Shown one piece after another: positions 1-11,453 of a stretch of 64,000 nucleotides of DNA. This stretch comes from an uncultured bacterium (GTDB taxonomy: Bacteria > Actinomycetota > Actinomycetes > S36-B12 > CAIKAW01). How positions within the stretch are numbered: position 1 is the first letter of the stretch; every line of letters starts with the position of its first letter. A program made the translations under genes and the position numbers. The notes beneath the pieces are model-generated. The model did no database searches and was not told the DNA's origin. It saw only the letters and a program-made list of their open reading frames with translations. The DNA lies in NCBI GenBank assembly GCA_903825575.1, contig CAIKAW010000100.1, positions 1-64,000 on the forward strand. Direction: 5' to 3'.

Positions 1-218
1 TCGGGCATCAACTTCATGTCCGACTCGTGGATGGCCTGGAAGCCGCGGATGGAAGAGCCGTCGAACATGGCGCCCTCTGTGAAGAAGGCCTCGCCAACAG
101 ATTCGGCCGGCACATTGAAGTGCTGCATGACGCCTGGCAGATCGCAGAAACGGACGTCAACGAACTTGACGCCTTCATCCTTGATGAACCGCAGGACTTC
201 ATCCGCGTTGTTGAACAT
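1..218 (-). CDS. glnA: Glutamine synthetase type I, N-terminal part (runs off window)
   Basis: Reverse-strand translation [39 protein letters not shown]...[29 protein letters not shown] is the classic GSI N-terminus. Confidence 0.95.
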   Translation of the reverse strand, partial: MFNNADEVLRFIKDEGVKFVDVRFCDLPGVMQHFNVPAESVGEAFFTEGAMFDGSSIRGFQAIHESDMKLMP

Positions 219-388
219 CAACCCTCCTTGGGCCGGGCGGGAAAGAACCGCCGGTGTGACGCGCCGTACGTCACGAGGTAGACCTTAGAGGGGTGCCATT
301 TCTCGCCGGTGTCCCGTCTGTTTCGGCCGTGTTACGTGTTCGACGGCTGCGTGTGAGGCCGAAGCCTGGCTCCCGGTAGCGTGGCGGC

Positions 389-847
389 GTGGATCGACGC
401 GATGTGGGCTCATGGATCAATGGGCCGGAGCCCGACCAGTCACAGGAGTACCGAGGCCAACGACTCGGCCTGCCCGCGGCCGGTCCGGGTTCTTTGGCCG
501 GATTCGGACGCCGGTTGGCCGCACTTTTCGTCGATTGGATCGCCTGCTTGCTGATCGGACGACTGCTCTTTCCACATGTTCGCTACGGCTCACCGGCCGC
601 AAACGCCGACACTCTCGGGTTGTTTGCCCTAGAGGTACTGGTGCTAACCGTCCTGACCGGATCGTCGTTTGGGCAGCGGTTGCTCGGGATCAGACTCGTG
701 TCGCTGAATGGGGGACGAGTGCTGCCGCTGGCGGTTGCAGCCCGAACAGTGCTGCTCTGTCTGGGTGTTCCGGCCCTGATCTGGGATCGGGACGGGCGGG
801 GCTTGCACGATAAGTGGACGCGGGGCGTGCTCGTCCGCACGAGGTAG
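389..847 (+). CDS. RDD family membrane protein
   Basis: 152 aa with RDD-like pattern (GFGRRLAALFVDWIACLLIG ... SFGQRLLGIRLV); adjacent to glnA as in many actinobacteria. Confidence 0.8.
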   Translation: MDRRDVGSWINGPEPDQSQEYRGQRLGLPAAGPGSLAGFGRRLAALFVDWIACLLIGRLLFPHVRYGSPAANADTLGLFALEVLVLTVLTGSSFGQRLLGIRLVSLNGGRVLPLAVAARTVLLCLGVPALIWDRDGRGLHDKWTRGVLVRTR

Positions 848-861
848 TGCGGACGATCGGA

Positions 862-1545
862 TCAGCCGCGCGGAGCCTTTGGCATGCGCATGCCCTTTGG
901 TAGCGGGCCCTTCGGGATTGGCAGTGGGTTGGAGTTCACGGCCTCAAGGCGGCGACGCAACGCGGTCACTTCGGATGGGCGCAGCGACTTCGGCAACTTC
1001 ATGACTTCACGCTGCAACTTCGCAAGGGTGATCTGCCCCGCTTCGTTGCCGACGCTGAACTCGTGGATCGGCATGTCGCCGGTGAATCGGGCTGTCTTGC
1101 GCTTCTCGTTCAGGAGTAGACCCGACGTGCGAATCGAAGGACCCTCCGCAACCAGAATCACACCAGGTCGTCCGACCACGCGGTGCACTAAGTCTTGGTT
1201 CTTGTTGAAGGCGACGCCCGGGGTAACTGTCCAGGCTCCGCGCAGGCTGTTGAGTACAGCCGCCGCTGCGCCGGGCTGGCCTTCGATTGAGCGATAGGCG
1301 GCACGTTGGGCGCGCCGGCCGAAGACATAGGTCGCGGCTAGCGCTGAGAAGCCGAAGCCGAGGATGAGGAATGTTGCTAGGGCGTTAAGCAGCAGGCCGA
1401 TGCCCACGAAGACGGCAAGCGTGCCGGCGAAGACGCCAAGCAGCACGAGGGGCAGTTTGCGATCAGTTCGGGCCGTGACCTTGTAGGTCTCAATGAACTG
1501 TTTGATCCGGCCGACCTTGTCGGGATCTTTCGGCTTGCGTGCCAT
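862..1545 (-). CDS. DUF4191 family membrane protein
   Basis: MARKPKDPDKVGRIKQFIETYKVTARTDRKLP..., two TM segments; likely start is internal Met at 1545, upstream of which the ORF overlaps lipA. Confidence 0.8.
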   Translation of the reverse strand: MARKPKDPDKVGRIKQFIETYKVTARTDRKLPLVLLGVFAGTLAVFVGIGLLLNALATFLILGFGFSALAATYVFGRRAQRAAYRSIEGQPGAAAAVLNSLRGAWTVTPGVAFNKNQDLVHRVVGRPGVILVAEGPSIRTSGLLLNEKRKTARFTGDMPIHEFSVGNEAGQITLAKLQREVMKLPKSLRPSEVTALRRRLEAVNSNPLPIPKGPLPKGMRMPKAPRG

Positions 1546-1555
1546 GGGTGGCAGC

Positions 1556-2485
1556 CTAAGGGGCCAGCGACGCGCGAGCATCGCGGGCCTGCCGATAGAG
1601 CCGACCGGCGCGGTAAGACGAGCGAACCAGGGGGCCGGACATGACGCCCAGGAAGCCGATCTCCTCGGCCTCGGCGGCCAGTTCGACGAATTCCTCTGGC
1701 TTGACCCAGCGAGCCACCGGGTGATGACGCACCGAGGGGCGCAGGTACTGGGTGATCGTTAGCAGGTCGCAGCCAGCTGCCCGCAGGTCGCGCATCGTCT
1801 CGGTGACCTCATGGCGTTCCTCACCCAAGCCGAGAATCAGGTTTGACTTAGTGACCAGGCCGAAGTCGCGGGCAGCAGTCAGGACGGCAAGCGAGCGGTC
1901 GTAGCGGAAAGCCGGGCGCACCCGACGAATCAGGCGCGGCACAGTTTCCAGGTTGTGCGCGAACACCTCTGGGTGCGATTCGAATACCTCGGCCAACAGG
2001 TGCGGTTCACCATTGAAGTCGGGGGCCAGCAGTTCGACACCACAGCCAATAACGTGTTCGTGGATGACGCGCACTGTTTCGGCATATAGCCACGCGCCGC
2101 CGTCGGCCAGATCGTCACGTGCGACGCCAGTGATGGTCGCGTACTGAAGGCCCATCTTTGCCACGCTGTCGGCAACCCGACGCGGTTCATCACGATCGAG
2201 TTCAACCGGCTTGCCTGTATCAATCTGGCAGAAGTCACAACGCCGCGTGCACTGATCGCCGCCGATTAGGAACGTGGCCTCTCGGTCTTCCCAGCACTCG
2301 TAAATGTTGGGGCAGCCAGCTTCCTGACACACCGTGTGGAGGCCGCCTTCGCGAACCAGTGCAGCTATTTCGCGGTATTGCGGCCCCGTGCGCAATTTGG
2401 TGCGAATCCAATCCGGCTTACGCTCGATGGGCTCTTCGGAGTTGCGCACTTCAACGCGCAACAACTTGCGACCGGCCGGATCCAT
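1556..2485 (-). CDS. lipA: Lipoyl synthase (radical SAM)
   Basis: C-x3-C-x2-C radical SAM motif ([10 protein letters not shown]) and N-terminal [12 protein letters not shown] motif. Confidence 0.97.
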   Translation of the reverse strand: MDPAGRKLLRVEVRNSEEPIERKPDWIRTKLRTGPQYREIAALVREGGLHTVCQEAGCPNIYECWEDREATFLIGGDQCTRRCDFCQIDTGKPVELDRDEPRRVADSVAKMGLQYATITGVARDDLADGGAWLYAETVRVIHEHVIGCGVELLAPDFNGEPHLLAEVFESHPEVFAHNLETVPRLIRRVRPAFRYDRSLAVLTAARDFGLVTKSNLILGLGEERHEVTETMRDLRAAGCDLLTITQYLRPSVRHHPVARWVKPEEFVELAAEAEEIGFLGVMSGPLVRSSYRAGRLYRQARDARASLAP

Positions 2486-2489
2486 TCGC

Positions 2490-3167
2490 TTAGCCTACGA
2501 CCGCATCAGCGACGTGGATCGCAGGCCGAGTGGCCGGCAGCGCTGGTTCAAGTACAGCGATCAGGTGGCGTTCGACGATGGAAAGGACCTCGGCCACCGA
2601 CACGTCGCGGGCCAGTTCGTTGCTCAGCGAAGTCACTCCGGCATCGCGGATGCCGCAGGGAACGATTCGGTCGTACCAAGACATGTCTGGGTCGCAGTTG
2701 AGTGCGAAGCCATGCATCGTGACACCGCGGGACACGCGCACGCCGATGGCTGCGATCTTGCGTTCTGGTCCCTTGGTATCGGCGGCGAGCCAGACTCCGC
2801 TTCGACCCTCCACACGCGCACTTGTGACGCCGAGCTCGGCACAGGTGCGAATCAGGACATCCTCTAGCCGCCTGACATGGGCAACGACATCAATCGGGTC
2901 AGCCAACGGCACGATCGGGTATCCGACTAGTTGCCCGGGCCCATGCCAAGTAATGCGCCCACCGCGGTCGACTTCGATGACGGGGGTGCCATCTAAGGGC
3001 CGGTCTTCTGGCTGGGTGCGACGACCGGCCGTGTACACCGGATGGTGTTCCAGGAGCAGGACGGTCGGGTTACCGCCATCGGCGGTCGCCTCATGAAGTT
3101 CGTGCTGGAGGTCCCAAGCGGCCTGATAGTCGACGTTCGCCCCTAGGCGCCGGATTAGTAAGGCCAC
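2490..3167 (-). CDS. lipB: Octanoyl-[acyl-carrier-protein]:protein N-octanoyltransferase
   Basis: [48 protein letters not shown]; next to lipA. Confidence 0.96.
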   Translation of the reverse strand: MALLIRRLGANVDYQAAWDLQHELHEATADGGNPTVLLLEHHPVYTAGRRTQPEDRPLDGTPVIEVDRGGRITWHGPGQLVGYPIVPLADPIDVVAHVRRLEDVLIRTCAELGVTSARVEGRSGVWLAADTKGPERKIAAIGVRVSRGVTMHGFALNCDPDMSWYDRIVPCGIRDAGVTSLSNELARDVSVAEVLSIVERHLIAVLEPALPATRPAIHVADAVVG

Positions 3168-3272
3168 ATCGTTACCCTAGGCGATGGGTTTCGCGACCGT
3201 AGAGCGGCTCAACAGGCGCTCTCGGTCGGGTTGGCCTAGCGTGAGTCGACCCAGTCGTTTCAAAGGAGAGTC

Positions 3273-5477
3273 GTGCCCGAGTCCGCGCCCCTATCGGAAG
3301 CAACCAATCCAGCCAAACCCCGTCGCCGAGGCCGGGTCGCCGCGGGGGCGCTAGTGGTGGTCGTCGCATGGCTGGCGATCGGGGGAGTGACCGGCCCGCT
3401 TTCAGGCAAGATCAGTCAGGCCCAGAAGAACGACAACGCCTCGTTCCTGCCACCCAAGGCCGAGTCCACTCGGGTCGATGCGGAGCAGAAAGCGTTTTCG
3501 GGCCAGAACGCGTTCCCGTACATCGTGGTGTGGACGCGCACCGATGGAGCGAACCTAGGGGCGACGGATTTCGCGGCCATAGGAACCCAGGTGGCTGCAA
3601 TTCAGGCCGACCAGCGCATCGCTAGTTACCTCACCGGATTGGTTCCTACGCCGGGCGTGGCATTGGTCCCGGGTGGGCCAGTCCTGCCGGCTATTCCGTC
3701 GCAAGACGGCAAGGCTGCAGAGCTCCTGGTGAACTTCGACTCAACCAAGATTTCCGCGACGTTGCCAGACGGATCGTCGCCGCTGAAGGCCGTGGCTGAT
3801 GACATTCGGGCGATCGTCGCCAAAGACCTGAGCCTCACCGCGCACGTGACTGGACCTGGCGGAATTGTTGCTGACTTGTTCGGTGTCTTCGGCGGGATCG
3901 ATACGAAACTTCTGCTCGTCACCGTGCTCGTCGTCGCGCTGATCTTGATCGTTGTCTACCGCAGCCCGTTCTTGTGGTTCTTGCCGTTGCTTGGCGCTGG
4001 ACTGTCGCTGACATCGGCACAGGCGGTTGTTTACCTACTCGCGAAGAACAACGTTTTGACACTTGACGGGCAAAGCCAAGGGATCTTGACCGTCCTTGTG
4101 TTCGGCGCGGGTACCGACTACGCGCTGCTCCTCATCTCGCGCTATCGAGAGGAACTGCATTTGCACGCGCGTCCGATCGACGCGATGCGAGTGGCGTTGC
4201 GTGGAGCTGGCGAAGCGATCATTGCCTCTGCTGGGACCGTAGTCCTTGGGTTGCTATGTCTGCTGTTCTCCGAGTTGAACAACAACAAGTCACTCGGCCC
4301 GGTCGCGGCGGTCGGCATCGTGTGCGCGCTGCTAGTCATGCTCACGTTCCTGCCCGCAGTGCTGGTGCTTTTCGGCCGGCGACTGTTCTGGCCTTTTGTG
4401 CCCAGGTTTGACTCGCACCCGAAGCTGGAAGCCGGACTTTGGGGCAAGGTCGCAGCCCTCGTCGGCCGCAAACCTCGCAAGATCTGGCTCGGAGCGACCG
4501 TGGTTCTGCTGGTGTTGGTTGCAGGACTGTTCCAACTCAAGGCCGCCGGAGTTACCTCGGCTGACACTTTCACCACCAAACAAGACTCGATCACCGGCCT
4601 AAAGGTTCTCGACGCGCACTTCCCAGCCGGTACTGGAACGCCCACCGAGATCGTTACCAACTCAGCAACAGGCGATGCCGTTTTGGCGGCGACCAAGGCC
4701 AGCCCAGGGGTGGCGACTGCGGCGTATTACACGGGGACCCAGGAGCCCGGTGCCGCCCCAAAGGTGGTCAACGGCCGGGTCGAGATCATCGCAACCCTGA
4801 ACTATGCGGCCGATTCCAAGGCCGCTCGCGATGCGGTGGTGACTTTGCGGACCGCGGTGCATGCGATACCGAATGCGGCAGCGATCGTTGGTGGCAATGC
4901 GGCGATCAACCTTGATGTGGCTACCGCGGCCACCCACGACAGGAATCTGATCATCCCGATAGTCCTGGCAGTGATCTTCCTTATCCTTGCGTTGCTCCTC
5001 CGTGCGCTGCTGGCACCACTGCTGCTGATCGTGACGGTAGTGCTGTCTTACCTCGCGACACTTGGAGCATGTGCGTTTGCCTTCAACCACCTCTTCCACT
5101 TTGCTGGCGCGGACACGTCGTTCCCGTTGTTCGCGTTTATCTTCTTGGTGGCATTGGGAATCGACTACAACATCTTCCTGATGACTCGCGTGCGCGAAGA
5201 AACAAAGAAGATTGGCACGCGTGCGGGAACTCGCAAGGCGCTAGCCGTAACCGGTGGCGTGATCACTTCAGCCGGTGTCGTGCTGGCAGCGACGTTCTCG
5301 GTGCTCGGAGTCCTGCCGTTGATATTCCTCGCCGAGGTTGGGTTCGCGGTCGCTTTCGGCGTACTACTGGACACGCTGGTGGTGCGCTCGTTCTTGGTGC
5401 CGGCACTCGTGCACGACATTGGCCCACGCGTTTGGTGGCCGAGCAAACTGGCGAAGGAAGCCCAGCCGCAGGACTAG
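3273..5477 (+). CDS. MMPL/RND family transporter
   Basis: 734 aa, two repeated TM bundles, GAGTDYALLLISRYREEL and ALGIDYNIFLMTRVREE motifs. Confidence 0.92.
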   Translation: MPESAPLSEATNPAKPRRRGRVAAGALVVVVAWLAIGGVTGPLSGKISQAQKNDNASFLPPKAESTRVDAEQKAFSGQNAFPYIVVWTRTDGANLGATDFAAIGTQVAAIQADQRIASYLTGLVPTPGVALVPGGPVLPAIPSQDGKAAELLVNFDSTKISATLPDGSSPLKAVADDIRAIVAKDLSLTAHVTGPGGIVADLFGVFGGIDTKLLLVTVLVVALILIVVYRSPFLWFLPLLGAGLSLTSAQAVVYLLAKNNVLTLDGQSQGILTVLVFGAGTDYALLLISRYREELHLHARPIDAMRVALRGAGEAIIASAGTVVLGLLCLLFSELNNNKSLGPVAAVGIVCALLVMLTFLPAVLVLFGRRLFWPFVPRFDSHPKLEAGLWGKVAALVGRKPRKIWLGATVVLLVLVAGLFQLKAAGVTSADTFTTKQDSITGLKVLDAHFPAGTGTPTEIVTNSATGDAVLAATKASPGVATAAYYTGTQEPGAAPKVVNGRVEIIATLNYAADSKAARDAVVTLRTAVHAIPNAAAIVGGNAAINLDVATAATHDRNLIIPIVLAVIFLILALLLRALLAPLLLIVTVVLSYLATLGACAFAFNHLFHFAGADTSFPLFAFIFLVALGIDYNIFLMTRVREETKKIGTRAGTRKALAVTGGVITSAGVVLAATFSVLGVLPLIFLAEVGFAVAFGVLLDTLVVRSFLVPALVHDIGPRVWWPSKLAKEAQPQD

Positions 5478-6205
5478 CGAATCGGCCCGGGTGGCAGTCG
5501 CGTTTCGACGACCGACCCGCCAACGAGTTCGACGCGGTATGCGGCCGAACCTATTGTCGGATCAACACCTTCCCGATCAGCAATGACCGCTACTGGTTCG
5601 ATTCCTTCGTAGAGGATTCCGGTGTAGTCGTCGGTGGCGTACGACAACGGCAGCGTCCCATTGCCGACCAGTTTGTGCACCAATGGGCGTCGCTGTAGTT
5701 CGCCGTCGTAGTGGACACCGTTGCCGTAGGGCAGGAAACCTAAGCCGTTAGTGATTGGCTGGAGTTTGGCTCCGAAGGAATCAGTTGGGCCACCTAGGTG
5801 CCAGCAGATCGAACCGGCGCTAACACCGCCGAGGATTGTTCCGCCTTCCCAAGCTTGGCGGAGCGCATCGTCGACACCGTGCAGCCGCCAAAGCGCCAGC
5901 AAGTTGGCTACCGACCCACCGCCGACCCAAATCAGATCGCTGCCGCAGAGCCGCTCGACCGGATCGGCGTTAGGCATCGGGTAAACCTCGAGATGAGTGA
6001 TGTCGCACCCGAAACCCGTGAGGGCCTCGTAACTGCGGGTCAGGTAGTTGCGATCGTCGCCAGTTGCGGTCATCACGAAACAGACCTTCGGGCGGTCAGC
6101 TCCAGTCAGTCGCAGGGCTTCCCGGAACGTCGCCCCCGGTACTACGCCAGCGGCGCCATTCGAAACGAAGCCGCCGGATGTGGCGAGGATGCGTTGGATG
6201 GTCAT
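5474..6205 (-). CDS. Peptidase E / type 1 glutamine amidotransferase-like (S51) protein
   Basis: GVSAGSICW nucleophile elbow, IWVGGGSVANLLALW. Confidence 0.85.
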   Translation of the reverse strand: MTIQRILATSGGFVSNGAAGVVPGATFREALRLTGADRPKVCFVMTATGDDRNYLTRSYEALTGFGCDITHLEVYPMPNADPVERLCGSDLIWVGGGSVANLLALWRLHGVDDALRQAWEGGTILGGVSAGSICWHLGGPTDSFGAKLQPITNGLGFLPYGNGVHYDGELQRRPLVHKLVGNGTLPLSYATDDYTGILYEGIEPVAVIADREGVDPTIGSAAYRVELVGGSVVETRLPPGPIR

Positions 6206-6225
6206 GGGTGCAGCGTTTCACACAA

Positions 6226-7113
6226 CTACAGCGCAGCACGGATGGCACTGCTGATGTCCGGTTCCTGCCAGGAGAAGCCGGCCGCCGAAAGCCGTGTCGG
6301 CAGAACTCGGGCGCTGCCCAAGACCTCCTGCGAGAACTCGCCAAGTACCAACTTGAGCGCGAACGACGGTACGGGAACAAGCGCCGGTCGATGTAGTACC
6401 GCAGCCATCGCCTTGGTGATGTCGGCGTTAGTCACGGGGTTGGGCGACGTGAGATTGACCGGCCCGCTCAGGGATTCGTCGTCGATTAAGCGCAGTAGCC
6501 CAGCAACTTCATCGCGCAATGAGATGAATGACCAGTACTGCTTGCCACTGCCCAATTTGCCGCCCGCACCAAGTTTGAAGATCGGGAACAGCCGCTGCCA
6601 CGCTCCGCCTTCGCTAGCAACGACAAGCCCGGTACGTGGATGCGCAACTCGAATACCGGCTTCGCGGGCTGGATCAGCTGCCCCCTCCCAAGCGACGACG
6701 ACGTCTGCCAGAAAGCCGGTGCCGGCGGGGGAATCTTCATCCACCGCGAGATCGGCGGTATCGCCGTAGAACCCAATTGCCGATGCGGACACCAGCACCT
6801 TCGGGGGTGTTGGCATTTCGGCGATCGCTTGAGCGATTGTGTGTGTGCCGGCAGTACGACTGGTGCGGATCTCACGTTTATACGCCGGCGTCCAGCGATG
6901 GTCGCCTACGCCCGCTCCTGCGAGGTGGACAACAGCATCGACGCCGGCAAGTCCTGCGGGGTCAACAAATCCGGTGGTGGGGTTCCATTCGGCTTCGCTG
7001 GCGTTGGCAGGTGGACGCCGCACCAGTCGCACGACTACGTCGCCGCGCTGTTGCATGGCCGCCACCAGGGCGTTGCCGATCAAGCCAGTTGAACCAGTTA
7101 CTGCGATGCGCAT
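6226..7113 (-). CDS. TIGR01777 family SDR/epimerase-like oxidoreductase
   Basis: MRIAVTGSTGLIGNALV, VLVSASAIGFYGD, VNLTSPNPVTN. Confidence 0.92.
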   Translation of the reverse strand: MRIAVTGSTGLIGNALVAAMQQRGDVVVRLVRRPPANASEAEWNPTTGFVDPAGLAGVDAVVHLAGAGVGDHRWTPAYKREIRTSRTAGTHTIAQAIAEMPTPPKVLVSASAIGFYGDTADLAVDEDSPAGTGFLADVVVAWEGAADPAREAGIRVAHPRTGLVVASEGGAWQRLFPIFKLGAGGKLGSGKQYWSFISLRDEVAGLLRLIDDESLSGPVNLTSPNPVTNADITKAMAAVLHRPALVPVPSFALKLVLGEFSQEVLGSARVLPTRLSAAGFSWQEPDISSAIRAAL

Positions 7114-7156
7114 ACAACGATCCTCGTACCTATTGGGTGGTTACGCCACCCGAGGA

Positions 7157-8485
7157 CTAGTGCAGGTCTGACTCGAACGCACCCTCTTCGAGGCGAGCTT
7201 TCACGGCGGTGAGGAATCGAGCAGCATCGGCACCGTCGACGATCCGGTGGTCGTAGGTGATCGCGAAGAACGCCATTGAACGGATGGCGATCACATCGGA
7301 CCCAGAGTCGTCGGTCATCACCACCGGCCGCTTCACAACCGCCCCGGTACCGACGATTGCAGACTGCGGCAGGTTCAGGATCGGGGTGTCAAACAAGGCG
7401 CCGCGGCTGCCGGTGTTGGTCAGCGTGAACGTCCCGCCACTCAACTCATCAGGCGAGATCTTGTTTGTGCGAGTGCGCTCTGCCACGTCACTGATACGGC
7501 GAGCGAGCCCGGCGATGTTGAGGTCGTCTGCGTCGCTGATCACTGGCACCATCAGGCCGCGCTCGGTATCGACTGCGATCGCGAGGTGGACCGCCTCGTG
7601 GTAGGTGATAGTTCCTGCTTCAGAGTTCATTGATGCGTTGATGACCGGGTGCGTCTTGAGTGCCTCAACACAGGCCCGAGCGATGAAGGGCAAGTACGTA
7701 AGGTTGACGCCTTCACGGGCGACGAAATCGGCCTTGTGACGTGCGCGCAAGGCAGCAACCCGCGTGAGATCAACCTCAATGACTGTGGTGAGTTGAGCAG
7801 TGGTCTGCAGCGACTCGACCATGCGCGTGGCGATGACTCGGCGCATTCGACTCAACGTCTCGGTACGACCAGCGAGGGAGTCGTTGGTCGAAGCTACAGG
7901 TGAGGCAGCGATTGCAGCGGCCCGAGCTGTTGCTGCCTCTTCGGCGGCAGCCATAACGTCTTCGCGGCGGATCCGCCCGCCTACGCCGGTGCCCTTGATT
8001 GCGGTGATGTCCAGTCCACTGTCGGCGGCCATCCGACGTACGAGCGGGGTTACGTAAGAATGATCGGCTTCGACATCGCCGGTCGGTGCCGAAGCTGGTA
8101 CCGGCGCCGGTGCCACAACCGGTGCCGCAACCGGAGCAGGCGCAACAACTTGGGCCTCAACCGGTGCCACAACCGGAGCTGGAGCCGCAACCGGCGCTGC
8201 CGTAACAACCGGGGGCTGCAACAAGTTGGTCAGGGAAGGTGATTCATGGGCCTCGCCGATGACTCCTAGTTGAGTCCCGACAGCGACCGTCTGGTCGACA
8301 GAAACGTTGATTGAAAGCAGCACTCCGGATACCGGTGCAGGAAGTTCAGTGTCTACCTTGTCGGTGCTGACCTCGAGCAAAGGTTCATCAGCCTTGACCA
8401 AGTCGCCCACCTGCTTGAGCCAACGCGTGACCGTGCCTTCAGTGATGCTCTCGCCCAGTTGGGGCATCGTCACAAAGTGCGGCAT
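7157..8485 (-). CDS. sucB: 2-oxoacid dehydrogenase E2 (dihydrolipoyl acyltransferase, probably succinyltransferase)
   Basis: Single lipoyl domain ([14 protein letters not shown]), Ala/Pro linker, E3-binding domain, catalytic C-terminus ([17 protein letters not shown]); start taken at [13 protein letters not shown]. Confidence 0.9.
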   Translation of the reverse strand: MPHFVTMPQLGESITEGTVTRWLKQVGDLVKADEPLLEVSTDKVDTELPAPVSGVLLSINVSVDQTVAVGTQLGVIGEAHESPSLTNLLQPPVVTAAPVAAPAPVVAPVEAQVVAPAPVAAPVVAPAPVPASAPTGDVEADHSYVTPLVRRMAADSGLDITAIKGTGVGGRIRREDVMAAAEEAATARAAAIAASPVASTNDSLAGRTETLSRMRRVIATRMVESLQTTAQLTTVIEVDLTRVAALRARHKADFVAREGVNLTYLPFIARACVEALKTHPVINASMNSEAGTITYHEAVHLAIAVDTERGLMVPVISDADDLNIAGLARRISDVAERTRTNKISPDELSGGTFTLTNTGSRGALFDTPILNLPQSAIVGTGAVVKRPVVMTDDSGSDVIAIRSMAFFAITYDHRIVDGADAARFLTAVKARLEEGAFESDLH

Positions 8486-8504
8486 GGCTGGTGCTCCTTG
8501 GCGG

Positions 8505-9878
8505 TCAGGCGTGGGCGTGAAGGGGCTTGCCGGCAAGCGCTAGGTGGGCTTCGCCCAGTGCTTCGTTCTGGGTGGGGTGTGCGTGGATCAGCGTAGCGAC
8601 ATCTTGTGGATGGGCTTCCCAGTTGGTGATCAACTGGGCTTCGCCAATCAACTCCCCAACGCGGGAACCGACCATATGCACGCCTACGACAGGTCCGTCG
8701 CCGTTACGCACCAACTTGATAAACCCGGCGGTGTCTAGAATCTGACTCTTACCGTTGCCGCCGAGGTTGTACTCGTAAGTAGTTACGTCGTCGCCATATT
8801 TCGCACGAGCGGCAGCCTCCGTAAGTCCGACGCTTGCCACCTCAGGTTCGCAATAGGTGACGCGCGGGATACCGGTTTCGTCGATGGTCGCGGGGGACAG
8901 CCCAGCTACCTCCTCGGCAACGAAGATGCCTTGAGCAAAGCCGCGGTGCGCAAGTTGTAGGCCGGGAACGATGTCGCCGACCGCGAAGATGTTGCCCACT
9001 CCCGTGCGAAGTCGATCATCGACGGTGACGAAGCCGCGGTCGAGTGCGATTCCGTGTTCGGCGAACCCCATTGCATCCGTTACCGGTCCGCGTCCGACGG
9101 CGACCAGGAGCAGATCGGCATCCAAGATCTCGCCGTTCTCCAGGGTGACGTTGACGCCCTGTTCGGTTTGAGTCGCGTTCGCGAATCGGACTCCGGTCTT
9201 GAATGCGATCCCGCGCTTACGGAAGGCTCGTTCGAGCGCCTTGGAGCAGGTCTCGTCCTCCGCTGGAACCAGATGGGGCAAAGCTTCAATGATTGTTACT
9301 TCGGCACCGAATGAACGCCAGACGCTCGCGAACTCCACGCCGATCACGCCACCACCAAGCACAATCACTCGTGCAGGAATGTAGTCGAGGCTGAGCGCTT
9401 GATCGCTGGAAATAATCCTGCCACCGAGCGCAAGTCCAGGAAGGCTGCGCGAGTAAGAACCCGTGGCCAGTACGACATTTCGGCCGACGTAGCGAGTGCC
9501 GCCGACTTCAATGGCGTCCGCAGAAACTAGCGTGCCGCGGCCTTCGACATAGGTGACATCGCGGGACTTGACGAGTCCCTGAAGTCCCTTGTAGAGGCGG
9601 CCAACGACACCATCCTTGTATTTGTTTACGCCTTCCATATCGATACCTGATAGCAAGGACAAGACGCCGAACTTCGCACCATCCCGGGCGCTATCAGCGA
9701 CCTCGGCAGCATGTAGAAGTGCCTTAGTCGGGATGCAGCCTCGATGCAGGCACGTACCGCCCAACTTGTCCTGTTCAATCAGCACCACATCGAGCCCAAG
9801 TTGGGCACCGCGCAAGGCGCAGGCGTAGCCCCCGCTGCCGCCACCGAGAATCACGATGTCGTGGATCTGGTCGCTCAC
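8505..9878 (-). CDS. lpdA: Dihydrolipoyl dehydrogenase
   Basis: FAD motif [20 protein letters not shown], redox disulfide [18 protein letters not shown]-terminal [13 protein letters not shown]. Confidence 0.96.
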   Translation of the reverse strand: MSDQIHDIVILGGGSGGYACALRGAQLGLDVVLIEQDKLGGTCLHRGCIPTKALLHAAEVADSARDGAKFGVLSLLSGIDMEGVNKYKDGVVGRLYKGLQGLVKSRDVTYVEGRGTLVSADAIEVGGTRYVGRNVVLATGSYSRSLPGLALGGRIISSDQALSLDYIPARVIVLGGGVIGVEFASVWRSFGAEVTIIEALPHLVPAEDETCSKALERAFRKRGIAFKTGVRFANATQTEQGVNVTLENGEILDADLLLVAVGRGPVTDAMGFAEHGIALDRGFVTVDDRLRTGVGNIFAVGDIVPGLQLAHRGFAQGIFVAEEVAGLSPATIDETGIPRVTYCEPEVASVGLTEAAARAKYGDDVTTYEYNLGGNGKSQILDTAGFIKLVRNGDGPVVGVHMVGSRVGELIGEAQLITNWEAHPQDVATLIHAHPTQNEALGEAHLALAGKPLHAHA

Positions 9879-9947
9879 GGCACGGACCTCCCTCAGGGTG
9901 ATGGAGCCCTATCTTCGCATTCCAGCGGCTCGGAAGATCCGACAGGG

Positions 9948-11453
9948 TCAGCCCTGCGAAAGTGCCCGAGCCAGTTCGACGAAGGTGCGAACGGGTAGCC
10001 CGGTTGCACCCTTTGGGGTGAAGCCGTACGGGGCACTGTTGTTCTCTGCCGGTCCAGCAATATCGATGTGGACCCATTTAGTCCCGACTGGAACGAACTC
10101 GTTGAGGAAGATTGCCGCCGCGAGCATGCCCCCCTTGCGGTCTCCCAGATTGGCAATATCGGCAATCTGCGAATCAAGCGTCGCACGGATCTCGACCGGC
10201 ATAGGCATCGGCCACATCGGTTCGCCCGCGCGTTCAGCGGCCTGAAGTACCGCGTTGCTGGACGCCTGGTGATTGGTCATGACACCTGCCGTGCGCACAC
10301 CCAATGCGACTGTTTGGGCGCCGGTAAGTGTTGCAACATCAACGAGCAAGTCCGGCTTATCCTCGGCTGCCCTTACCAGGGCGTCAGCCAAGATGAGTCG
10401 GCCTTCTGCATCGGTGTCTATCACCTCGACAGTGCGGCCGCCGTAGTGAGTGATGACGTCTCCCGGTCGTTGGGCTGCACCAGACGGCATATTCTCGGCC
10501 GTCGGCAGCCAACCGGTGACATGGATCGGCAACCCCAGATCGGCAATCGCGATCACGGCACCGAAAACCGATGCGGCACCGGCCATATCGATCTTCATGG
10601 CGTGCATATTCAATGCTGGCTTGATCGAAATGCCGCCGCTGTCGAACGTGATGCCTTTGCCGACTAGGGCAAGGTGAGTCGTCGCCTTGGGGTGACGGTA
10701 GCTGACCTGGATCAGTCTGGGTGGGTTCGCGGACCCTTGACCGACTGCCAAGATGCCCCCGAAGCCGCCCTCGAGCAGTTGTACGTCATCAAGAACAGTG
10801 ACTTCAATCGCGTGTTCGCCCGCAGCAGCGACCACAACGTCAGCCAGAGCTTCTGGGTTTAGGTGCGAGGAAGGAGTGTTGACCAGGTCGCGCACCAGTA
10901 TTACGGCATTGGCGACGATCTGTGCGCTGTTCAGCGCTTCCCGCCACTCGACGGCCTTCGGGTCCGCAACCACGACCGTGACGCTGCTGGTACTGGCCTT
11001 GCGTTCTTTGGTGCCTGCGCCACGGAACTGCTCGAACGTATATCCGCCCAAGAGCGCACCTTCTACGATCGCGCCGCAATCGCCGGGCTGTTCGGTCGGC
11101 AAAGCAAAAGCAATTCGCTTGGTCCCAACCAACGCTCGGGCGGCATCACCGGCAGCCGTGCGCAACCCGTTAGCCGGTATGCCGCTGCCCGCTACCGCTG
11201 AGCCGAGACCGACGGCGACCACCACGGGGGCAACGCTGATTCCGGTGCCGGGGATTCTGACGACTTCACCGCACCGCCCAGTTGCTCCAAGCGCCGCTAA
11301 TGCTGCGCTGAGCTTCTTGACCACAGCTGGTTTCAAAGGCACCGCACTTTGAACGACAGCTATGGCCTTACCGCGGCCTGGCGAGATTCCGACTACTAGC
11401 GCGTCGACTTTGAGGGTGGCTGGGTCGGAGGCGCTCAATGCGAAGGTAGTCAT
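9948..11453 (-). CDS. pepA: Leucyl aminopeptidase (M17)
   Basis: NTDAEGRLILADALV, LVGKGITFDSGGISIKP. Confidence 0.95.
   Translation of the reverse strand: MTTFALSASDPATLKVDALVVGISPGRGKAIAVVQSAVPLKPAVVKKLSAALAALGATGRCGEVVRIPGTGISVAPVVVAVGLGSAVAGSGIPANGLRTAAGDAARALVGTKRIAFALPTEQPGDCGAIVEGALLGGYTFEQFRGAGTKERKASTSSVTVVVADPKAVEWREALNSAQIVANAVILVRDLVNTPSSHLNPEALADVVVAAAGEHAIEVTVLDDVQLLEGGFGGILAVGQGSANPPRLIQVSYRHPKATTHLALVGKGITFDSGGISIKPALNMHAMKIDMAGAASVFGAVIAIADLGLPIHVTGWLPTAENMPSGAAQRPGDVITHYGGRTVEVIDTDAEGRLILADALVRAAEDKPDLLVDVATLTGAQTVALGVRTAGVMTNHQASSNAVLQAAERAGEPMWPMPMPVEIRATLDSQIADIANLGDRKGGMLAAAIFLNEFVPVGTKWVHIDIAGPAENNSAPYGFTPKGATGLPVRTFVELARALSQG

Noticed and set aside
219-388. Possible GlnR-type operator upstream of glnA
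   Set aside because: Only loose gTnAC-like matches; no convincing spacing or repeat, so no site called.
7135-7151. GGGTGG-ttacg-CCACCC hairpin as a sucB terminator
   Set aside because: Short stem without a U-tract on either strand; insufficient to call a terminator.
8080-8215. Short direct repeats suggestive of a CRISPR or VNTR array
   Set aside because: Repeats are imperfect, in frame and encode the E2 linker; no spacers of regular length and no cas genes.
8060-8242. Plus-strand ORF rich in Arg/Asn/Ser antisense to sucB
   Set aside because: Mirror translation of the Ala/Pro linker repeats; low complexity, no SD.
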